Under the pieces are notes generated by a model, which saw nothing but the letters and a program-made list of their open reading frames with translations, searched no databases and was not told the origin of the DNA. From Seiridium cupressi (lineage: Eukaryota > Ascomycota > Sordariomycetes > Amphisphaeriales > Sporocadaceae): DNA of 64,000 nt. The stretch covers positions 434,001 through 498,000 of the forward strand of contig JARVKI010000011.1 of assembly GCA_036674765.1 (NCBI GenBank), written 5' to 3'. This document shows, one piece after another, positions 56,867 through 64,000 of the stretch. The translations under genes were made by a program, and so were the position numbers. Position 1 is the stretch's first letter. The number at the start of each line of letters is the position of its first letter.

Positions 56867-59582
56867 ATGGAGAGTGCGGAACATCGCCATCGCGAGGCGC
56901 CCCAAGGTAAGATAGCCATGTCCCAATCTTCCTTCTTTGTGTTTTGTGTAGTCAGACAACCCCACCATGCCACCGCGCCGTCACGCCTCTCATCCGTCAC
57001 CACAACGCTTCCCTCCCCTTTGTTACCGTTTGTGCCAGCTAACGGCTTCTTCTTTCAACTGCAGGCGCCTCTAGTCAACCTTCCGACTTGCCTGAGGACA
57101 ATGCGCAAGCCCCAGTGGCCGCTCCGGCCGTTCGATTTGCATCCAAGGTCGAGCAGTTTGCTCCAGATGGAAGCCAATCTCGAACCGAGCCTACCAAGAA
57201 TGCGTCATCTCCTGGCCTGCAGCCTCCGAACATCACGCCAGAGCAGATGAGAGCATTGTCTCAATCGCTAGCCGACACAAATCTACAGGAGCAACGTATG
57301 AAAAGCTTCTCGTACCAACCATTCTCGCTTCCGGCTTCAAGGGTATGTTGGCTCTTGTCTTGGCTGTCATATTGCTTGCTTTCTTTGACCTTCACGCACG
57401 AACCAGCACCAGCAGATCTGTTATTCCTTGTACTTTGTTTCTGTCATTTTCTAAATCTGGGGGCTTCTCTGCATGAGATAGGCCTTGATGCATTTGGTCA
57501 TCCTCATAATTATTATTTGTTCATCGCTAACATGTGTCCAAGGTTCCATCCCATGAGAGCTCTGCCAACGCTACTCCTCAACAGAGCCACACCCCTACCG
57601 GACGGCACTCACCGAGGATGGGTGCTGCTCCCGATGTCGTGTCGCCTCCCCTGACTCCTTCCGGGACCTCCGCGCACGAAGCTGCGTCAGGCAGTCGACT
57701 AAAGCCTGTGAATGCCCAGGCAGATGGCGCAGTAGACATATCCGCCATCACGCCTCAAGCTTCAGGTCAAGGATCTCTTCCTGTATCGCCTCGTATTGCC
57801 CTGCCTCATCGACCGGCATCGTATGACCCAGTGTCACAGAAGCCGAGTGACCCAGATGAGCGCGAAGGGGCCCGCTCGTCTCAATCGCACCGCGCAGGCA
57901 TGTTCAGTGTGGGGCCTGGAGGACGTTCCGTTCCGGTGTCCAGAGAAACCAGCCCTTCTAGGAAAACTGCTTCTCAATATTATTCTCGCCCCTTCACGCC
58001 AGCTGGTGACGTCAATGATCCATATGCTGCGAGCAAACGAGCACCTCCAACTCGGAGCGCAGCCAATATCGACTCCCGTTTCGTGTTCTCGAGGAAAAAG
58101 GGCCGTGGATCACCAGGATCATCGAGTGTCAACCTGACCAAGCCTGAAAAGTTCGATAAGCGTCATTCGGGCTTTCTTGGTGTACTCAACAAAAGCAGCC
58201 ATGATCTCCAGCACACTGGTACTGAGTCTAGTACACACAGTCGCAATGCTTCCATGTCTGATCTCAAGAGGTTTTTCAAAGTCGGAGGCGGCCATAAAGC
58301 CAAAAAGTCCGAGTCTCCAATGCCCAGCGAACCTAGACCGTCACTGCAATCAAGGTCTTCCTATCAAGTCCCTTTTGCTGACGATCACGGCTTGACTTCA
58401 AAGTATGGGAAAATTGGTAGGGTTCTGGGGTCAGGGGCTGGAGGTTCAGTGAAGCTTATGAGAAGGCACGAGGATAACACTGTGTTTGCAGTGAAGGAGT
58501 TCCGCCCGAGACACACCTATGAGTCCGAGAAAGAATACGTGAAAAAATTGACAGCCGAGTTCTGCATCGGATCGGCTTTGCATCATGGCAACGTCATTGA
58601 GACATTGGACATCGTTTCGGAAAAGGGGAAGTGGTACGAAGTCATGGAATACGCTCCTTACGATCTTTTCGCCATTGTCATGACCGGGAAGATGTCCAAA
58701 CCTGAAGTCGCCTGCTGTTTTCTTCAAATTCTCAACGGTGTCACCTACCTCCACAGTATGGGACTCGCTCACCGGGACTTGAAGCTGGACAATGTTGTTG
58801 TTAGCGAGCACGGCATCATGAAGATCATCGATTTTGGCAGTGCCCATGTTTTCAAGTATCCGTTTGAGGGCGGCATCGTTCCAGCGACGGGTAAGTCTTT
58901 GAAGAAAAGGGTTGATGTATGCACTCCGCTGATATCATCAGGAATTGTCGGATCAGACCCGTACCTCGCCCCGGAGGTGTATGATGAGCGCAAATACGAT
59001 CCCCAGGCTGTTGATATCTGGTCCTTGGCAATCATCTTCTGTTGCATGTCTTTACGGAGATTCCCGTGGAAAGTGCCTCGCATGACCGACAATTCCTACA
59101 AGCTTTTCGCTGCTGAGCCTACGCCTGGCCACGACCCGAAGAAACTCATTCTTCCTGCACGGTCTATGAATGATTTGACGAGCATACCACAACGAGACAT
59201 GTTTCCAGAGAATGACAGTCGGCAGCAGAAGGAAGGTCAGAGTCAAGGTCCTCAGAAAGCCGAGAAAAGCGAAACGTCACAGCCAAATCCATCAACGGTT
59301 GCTAGCTCACCAACGAAGGATTCTACAAGCAAAGATGCCCCAACCACCAAAGAAGTCATCCGAGGTCCTTGGCGTTTGCTGCGTCTGCTTCCCCGAGAAA
59401 GCAGGCATATCATCGGGCGTATGCTAACGATTGATCCTCGCCAGCGAGCAACTATGCAGGAAATTCTCGATGAACCTTGGGTCTCAGACACGGTCATCTG
59501 TAGGCAGGATGCGCCGGGCAAAGTTGACCCAGCTCATGACCACACACACATTCTCGAGCCTCCCGCCTCGCAATCAAAGTAG
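56867..59582 (+). CDS. HAL4/SAT4-type serine/threonine kinase, four exons
   Basis: Relative of yeast Sat4/Hal4 and Hal5 and fission-yeast Hal4, kinases that stabilise potassium transporters and set salt tolerance. Exons: 56867-56906, 57065-57342, 57543-58890, 58942-59582 (introns 158, 200, 51 nt); 768 aa. The first 390 residues are Ser/Pro-rich and disordered-looking, with short basic patches. The kinase domain starts near 394: GSGAGGSV loop, FAVKEF (Lys424), HRDLKLDN (Asp518), DFGSAHVF (Asp536), then GIVGSDPYLAPEVYD and VDIWSLAIIF. Intron 3 lies between VPATG and IVGSDPY in the activation segment. It is 51 nt with no stop in frame, so retention would simply insert 17 residues; I treat it as an intron because it has GTAAGT, a CTGAT branch-like site and CATCAG, and because removal restores the family sequence. 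A second low-complexity insert (about 670-720, Gln/Ser/Lys-rich) lies before the final kinase helices. The start is the first ATG in a clean frame. Confidence 0.92.
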
Positions 59583-60047
59583 GCTTGTTGCAGCTCGGAG
59601 CTCGACTATTGCGATTTCAATTCTTTGGTGACTTATGCTGGATACATGAAACACGACGCAGCTTCTGGGTTGCAATTTTCTCTTCTATTACAATCTCGAT
59701 GCTGGGAGGGCCGGGTCAACAAAGGTTTTGGGAAAACATCGGGGAGAGATCTCAGGTTACAGGTTAGAGTCGCGACATGCAACGAAGCGCAAAGACAGCA
59801 TTTAGGCGAAGTGCGGCGTTTGAAGGTTTTAGCCCTTGGTAGCGGCCTGCTATTTCACTCGCCGGCGAAGAGCTGTAGACCCCAACCATACTCTACCACA
59901 TCGGGCCGAAACTTTGATACATCGTTGGAAGATGAATCACTTGGACTCTATGCGAGGTCGGAGTCAGTCTCAGCGACGTCCAAGCAACGGACCCAAACTG
60001 GTCGGCATAGCCCGTCCATCAGACGTCAAAATAGACCAGTCCTGTCC
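59583..60047. other. Kinase 3' flank and possible upstream coding extension
   Basis: The reading frame of the next ORF is already open here, with an ATG at 59646 only 63 bases after the kinase stop. Its Ser/Arg-rich part from about 59900 (SLEDESLGLYARSESVS) looks protein-like, so coding sequence may begin before 60048, perhaps via an unrecognised 5' exon. The first part probably serves as kinase 3' UTR. Confidence 0.4.
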
Positions 60048-60656
60048 ATGGCTAGTCGCAGCCACATTCTGCCACCATATGCATATGTCAACCATTTCCG
60101 CGAAGAGCTCTTGCTTCCACAATGTTCTCTCTACTTGCGAGGGGGAGATGGCCATAGAGTTCGTTTCGTGGATCGTCCACCAAAGCTAGGTGGAGGCGGC
60201 CGCTTGCGCCGTATGGGAAAAAGAATTTCGAAGGGACTGAAAGCCTTTGGGACGAGGACGAGACGCTTGCTGCCAGGTCGCCGAGGTGTGAACTCAATGG
60301 CTGGGCACCACACCCATGGAGGCGGAGGTTCTGTTGTGCATAGTAGTAGCGACGAGGAACCTTTTCTCCAGACCATATCAGAGGAATCATCACGGTCATC
60401 AATTGAAAGAGACTCAGTCAACGTCACCCGTGAACACGGGACCCTCAATGTCCCCGAGGCGCCAGAGAGCTTGGACGCCAAGCTCATCCCGACGTCACAG
60501 CATAACTGGCAATCACCCCAGGAAACCCAGTCTGAGGCGAATCGAGACTCCGCGGATCAAGACCCTTCGAACCAAGGCCTCTCGAGCCAAGACCCTCCGA
60601 GCCAAGACCCTTTGAACCAAGACCCTCCGAATCAAAACCCTTACTTGGAAGACTAG
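60048..60656 (+). CDS. Unrecognised basic protein with pentapeptide repeats
   Basis: Open frame of 202 codons from the ATG at 60048 (MASRSHILPPYAYVN); 336 codons if the ATG at 59646 is used. The family is unknown to me. It has a basic, Gly/Arg-rich central block (RRMGKRISKGLKAFGTRTRR), an acidic-Ser stretch (SSSDEEPFLQTISEESSRSS), and a C-terminal run of six or so five-residue units of the type Q-D-P-[PSL]-[NS], encoded by a 15-bp minisatellite (about 60558-60640). The frame stops at TAG 60654-60656, yet the same frame then stays open for 99 further codons, ending at 60956. That suggests either a premature stop in a longer gene, or chance. No signal peptide or membrane segment is seen. The protein-like amino-acid texture is my main evidence; confidence is limited. 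Confidence 0.45.
   Translation: MASRSHILPPYAYVNHFREELLLPQCSLYLRGGDGHRVRFVDRPPKLGGGGRLRRMGKRISKGLKAFGTRTRRLLPGRRGVNSMAGHHTHGGGGSVVHSSSDEEPFLQTISEESSRSSIERDSVNVTREHGTLNVPEAPESLDAKLIPTSQHNWQSPQETQSEANRDSADQDPSNQGLSSQDPPSQDPLNQDPPNQNPYLED
60558..60640 (+). repeat. 15-bp coding minisatellite
   Basis: About six imperfect units of a CAAGACCCTCCGAGC-like 15-mer, in frame, giving QDP-type pentapeptides. Unit changes are mostly single bases (CCTTCG, CCTTTG, CCTCCG), as expected from slippage followed by drift. Confidence 0.75.
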
Positions 60657-60956
60657 AGAGATCCCGAGTATCGTGGGAGTGGATTTCGAAGAAGGGCTAC
60701 CAGATTCCGCCAACGTCTATCTCATTGGGGCAATAGAGTGATGATTGTAATCGACGAGGGTCAACGAACGGTACGCGACTTCCGCACACCCATGCAGTTT
60801 GGACAAGCTGAGCCAAGGCAAGCTGAGCCAGGACAAGGCGGGTTCCGCTATTGGGAGTTGCAAGTGATGCGGCTGCTACAGCCTGCCTTTAGCTCACGGG
60901 AGCGTGTGGAAGGGTGGCTGAATCAATGCCCGACTCCGGTGAGGCGTCAAAGTTGA
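60657..60956 (+). other. Open continuation of the preceding frame beyond a TAG
   Basis: Ninety-nine sense codons in the same frame as the preceding ORF, then TGA. The translated texture is protein-like: Arg-rich at first (RGSGFRRRATRFRQRL), then IVIDEGQRTVRDFRTPMQFG, a QAEP duplication, and FRYWELQVMRLLQPAF. No splice pair that would remove only the TAG is convincing. It may be the C-terminal part of the upstream gene in an intact allele. Confidence 0.35.
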
Positions 60957-61675
60957 GCTTGGTTTTTGACGAGTAAAAATTCATTCCTGGCACCTACGAC
61001 ATCGCCAGGCTCCGAGGAACATGAGGGATCCTGGAAAATCCAAGCACGAAAGACCCAAAGTGACTGGGTAAGAAGCCGCTGTACCTCAACCATGATTTTG
61101 ATAAGGCCGCCTTGGTGAAGATCAATCGCGTGCTCTCCTTCGAGCTCCAGAACGGCTGGTGTATAGAGCAGGTCTTGGGTGAGCTTAACTGCTTCGCAGT
61201 CTGCATGATTCCACCAATATCAAGCATACATTCTTGATTTGGGTAATTGGAGCTGTAAGATTAGTTGCATTTGATTTTCTGATGGGTTGGGTCATGAGGA
61301 TTGTTTGATCTGAGAAGAGAGCCCTCACGAAGCGAATTACAGCGGTATAGACAATGTTTTTCATCCATAGAGGTTCATAGTATAATTGATAGGGTTTGTC
61401 CGTCAAGTGGAAATGAACATGAGCATTGGCAGACAGAGCAGCTTGTGCATTCCTGAACAAAGTCACACGTGCCCGGAGCAGCCGCAATTTCGACGACTAC
61501 ACTGTAGATTGGTTAAGGGATTCATGACTGCGGATCAATTGGCTAGCTGGCTTACAGAGCTCGCTCGGGGCGGTCGGCGCGCTAAAAGACGCGCCAGAGG
61601 TCCCTGCTCCCTCGGCATTGAGGAGTCGGCATCGGAAAAACTGCAGCAAAAAAGTTCGGGTCAGCTCCTTGTTGG
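60957..61675. other. Intergenic region
   Basis: Spacer upstream of the HSP10 promoter. The short frames around 61386-61715 on both strands have no motif. Confidence 0.5.
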
Positions 61676-61702
61676 TTCTTCGAAAGCTTTCCAGAACCAT
61701 TC
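61676..61702. promoter_or_regulatory. Heat-shock-element-like cluster upstream of HSP10
   Basis: The segment has alternating TTC and GAA units: TTC 61676-61678, TTC-GAA 61679-61684, TTC 61689-61691, GAA 61694-61696 and TTC 61700-61702. The TTC-CA-GAA pair at 61689-61696 has the exact 5-base spacing that Hsf1 binds; the flanking units are off by one or two bases. It lies about 120-145 bases before the start codon. The placement suits a heat-inducible chaperonin gene. Confidence 0.45.
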
Positions 61703-61786
61703 GTGATAGCTTCATAACAACACTCCCGATTCCAGTTGAAATTTCTGACCATCCGTTGCCCGTCGCATCTTTGACATCGTACGCCC

Positions 61787-61794
61787 TATATAAT
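61787..61794 (+). promoter_or_regulatory. TATA box of HSP10
   Basis: TATATAAT, 28-35 bases before the ATG at 61822 and downstream of the heat-shock-like cluster. The implied leader is very short unless transcription starts further upstream. Confidence 0.45.
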
Positions 61795-61821
61795 CATTCA
61801 ACCACTTCGCTTCATTTCACA

Positions 61822-62381
61822 ATGGTGAGTAGACCTATACTGCTGCCCCTGTCCAGCTGTAATGCCCAGCAGCTGTTTTCGCTGCCCATCATGACCTTGC
61901 ACCAACGAGGTCTTGTGTCATGTTGCCGCCGCTACTGCTGCTGTTGCTATACTCCTGCTTTCCAGATTGATTGCTGACGTTTCGCTTCCACCGTAGGCCA
62001 CCGCTATCCGATCCATCAAGGCCCTGGTTCCCCTCCTGGACCGCGTCCTCGTCCAGCGCATCAAGGCCGAGACCAAGACTGCCAGCGGCATCTTCCTGCC
62101 CGAGTCGAGCGTGAAGGAGCTCAACGAGGCCAAGGTGCTGGCTGTTGGCCCCGGTGGCTTGAACAAGGATGGGTCACGCCTGCCCATGGGCGTTACAACC
62201 GGCGACAGAGTCTTGATTCCCCAGTACGGTGGTTCCCCAGTCAAGGTCGGCGAGGAGGAGTTCCAGCTCTTCCGCGACAGCGAGTAAGTTCCATCCTGCC
62301 CTGTAAACTCGGTAGCATCTGTGTGTATAGCGGGACTGACACTGTTCGTGTGCTAGAATCCTCGCCAAGATCAACGAGTAA
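61822..62381 (+). CDS. hsp10: Mitochondrial 10-kDa chaperonin HSP10, three exons
   Basis: GroES-type lid of the mitochondrial Hsp60 chaperonin. Exons: 61822-61824 (only the ATG), 61997-62283 and 62357-62381; introns of 172 nt (GTGAGT...CCGTAG) and 73 nt (GTAAGT...GCTAG). The product is 104 aa, the standard length. The sequence has PLLDRVLVQRIKAETKTASG, IFLPES, the VLAVGPG strand, GDRVLIPQYGG and the C-terminal ILAKINE. The mobile loop (KAETKTASGIFLPES) is intact. The first coding exon being a single Met codon follows from ATG abutting a GTGAGT donor, with exon 2 beginning at the second residue (ATAIRSIKALVPLL); no ATG in exon 2 would preserve the conserved N-terminus. As in other fungi the N-terminal residues form an uncleaved mitochondrial signal. 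A heat-shock-like element and TATA box lie upstream. Confidence 0.95.
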
Positions 62382-64000
62382 ACAAGATACCCACGAAGAT
62401 AATGACACCATCACATGTATCATACCATGTACAAAAGGGGGCAGCTAGGGTAGTGCGGGACTAGCACATTTGCATAGAGCGGTGTATTCTCAAAGGCATT
62501 GGGAGTGGAAGGCTTCTTAGCTGGCCGAAAAGGGGGTCTAATGCATTGCCTGGGTCGTCTAGGTACAGAAAAGAATTCTCCACTCTCTTACTTCACATGT
62601 GTCCCCATGCTGTCTCTTCCTCCTCGTGTCCGTATGGCCAGAACCGTGCCTAGCGGTTCTGGTTTCCTACTTGTCTCGTCTAGGTATTCTCATAGATCAT
62701 ACTCACTCCAGAGGGCGACGTTAGGGAGAAACACACCTCGAGCCTCCTCTTGTATAGGGGCCTGCAGTACTAGGTTCTCGAACAATGGTCTCGTTCAGTA
62801 GTGCCGACAAAAAAGGGCGCGTCCTCTGTCTGGCCGGTGGCTTGGGTGGTGTCTCCCGAGGGGCGTTTGCCGGCCCTCGTCTGGCTTAGTAACCTTAACT
62901 GGCGCGCCTATATATCAGTGACAAATCAGCTCTACTCCAGAGGCTCGTGGTGTCGAACCCACGCCTGGTGAAAAGACAAGACAGACAACCTTATCCGAAC
63001 GGTCGGAGTGACGCGCATTAGGGGCAAATGCCCCTTGCAGACAGAGAAGTTACTCTCAATTCATGAGCCAATCATCATGTATTCATCACGTCGTAGCAAA
63101 ACAAATGCCAATCATTCCCGCTGTGGAATACTCTATCCCTATTAATTGCCGAGTCAGCCAATCGGAACTTGGCAGGAACCTGGGCAGCGGCTGATAAACC
63201 GAGGGCACTCTCCACGTGCAAGTGCATACAGTAAGTAATATGCTCACTACCGACCTGTCAATTATCAGACGAAAACCGAATAGACCAGGCTCGGCAGGAA
63301 TCCGAAACACGCACCCTCGGACAATTTCTGGCGGTTAGCGCCAACAAAACTCCTTGGACTGGGGCTCGAATCCTCAAGTATGGGGGAGGCACAAGGAAAC
63401 AGACGAACCCGGCCTCCTTCCATGGTTCCCGCTAGACGTCGCACCAGCACCTAAACCAAGGCCCTAAGGTGAGTCGTTGGCAAAAACGGACACTTGCGCT
63501 TTTGCACTACCACGAGATGGACCATCTTTGTCACGAATTCCCCTCACATTCGGACCTCCCTGCCGGCGGCTCTGCTATGTCTGACAGCCAGACCTTCTGC
63601 GGCGTCTAACTTTCCCCACACATCTCTGTAGAGCTACTGCATGCAGGTCTCCTGCTTGCAATGTACCGTCGCCGCCTCACGAGCCTCCTCTGCTTGTTCT
63701 GGCCGTCATGCAGCACTGCAGACAGAAGACTCGGACCCGCAGCCGGAATGGTGTCGAATAACGGCGCGGTACACCGTGGACGGACCATGCTGTGCGACTC
63801 TATACTAGACATGGTTCTAAGAGTGAGGGCTAGCATCCTTTGCTTTTCAAGTCAGGGGCGCTCTTGAGCTATACTTGGTAACAGGGATATTGCTCCCCAC
63901 AGAATCCTGATCCTGATCTCTTGGTATATGAAGGACGGGATATATTCTGCCAATATCAACTTTGTCCTGTCATGTACCTTCGCTTGACAACTTCTTCTTC
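62382..64000. other. Intergenic region to the window end
   Basis: HSP10 3' flank and spacer. The frames present (for example 62499-62801, +) are short and unmotivated. A B-box-like string at about 62947-62958 (read on -) is discussed among the rejected items. A gene starting just past 64000 cannot be excluded. Confidence 0.45.

Noticed and set aside
62900..63020. Possible tRNA on the minus strand with a good B-box string (GGGTTCGACACC)
   Set aside because: The T-arm loop would be eight bases, no A box lies at a suitable distance, and acceptor strands do not pair.
63330..63400. Possible tRNA-like T arm (GGGGCTCGAATCCTC) with a TGGCGGTTAGCGCC string upstream
   Set aside because: The T stem pairs, but the acceptor stem does not and the anticodon arm cannot be formed.
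1..64000. CRISPR arrays, bacterial operon signals and complete transposons
   Set aside because: The window is fungal; no regularly spaced repeats, terminal inverted repeats with transposase, or reverse-transcriptase motifs were seen.

Overview
The window is nuclear DNA of a filamentous ascomycete (Pezizomycotina). The evidence is short GT-AG introns of about 49-212 nt with strong GTAAGT- or GTATGT-type donors, Zn(II)2Cys6 regulators, a full-length XlnR/XYR1 xylanase regulator, a Cdc3/AspB septin and an AA9-type gene. The XlnR linker after the zinc cluster looks most like Sordariomycete XYR1, but class placement is only a tentative inference. Gene models below were spliced by hand from the sequence; every intact multi-exon model closes in frame.

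Layout. 1-3.8 kb: no convincing gene. 3.8-6.7 kb (-): xlnR, two introns, 929 codons. 6.7-16.6 kb: a gene-poor stretch of nearly 10 kb. 16.6-19.3 kb (+): a NirA/NIT4-type regulator. 20.05-20.77 kb (+): a gene relic broken by several frameshifts. 22.1-24.0 kb (+): a DHA1-like MFS transporter. 24.7-25.5 kb (+): a short-chain dehydrogenase. 25.7-26.2 kb (-): a small secreted Cys-rich protein. 26.5-27.3 kb (-): an AA9 (GH61) LPMO gene with an in-frame stop. 28.1-29.5 kb (-): La protein. 30.6-32.5 kb (-): an MFS sugar permease with a +1 frameshift, divergent from a six-exon Zn2Cys6 regulator at 33.7-35.9 kb (+). 36.6-38.1 kb (+): mitochondrial ribosomal protein S4. 39.8-41.5 kb (-): Cdc3/AspB septin. 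45.0-45.7 kb (+): an unrecognised coiled-coil protein. 48.7-49.5 kb (+): cysteine dioxygenase. 50.2-53.1 kb (+): a HIRAN-SNF2-RING translocase. 56.9-59.6 kb (+): a HAL4/SAT4-type kinase. 60.0-60.96 kb (+): an unrecognised repeat-bearing ORF split by a TAG. 61.8-62.4 kb (+): HSP10.

How it fits together. The stretch from about 27.3 kb rightward is mostly conserved housekeeping genes with large spacers. The left half is accessory: two pathway regulators, transporters, a reductase, a secreted protein and three damaged genes. Two of the damaged genes (the AA9 oxidase and the sugar permease) belong to plant-biomass use, the process XlnR governs, while xlnR itself is intact. Either these are decaying accessory genes or the assembly carries indel and substitution errors; the sequence alone cannot separate the two. 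I see no CRISPR array, no complete transposon, no rRNA and no tRNA gene I can defend, and no clear new multi-gene system.
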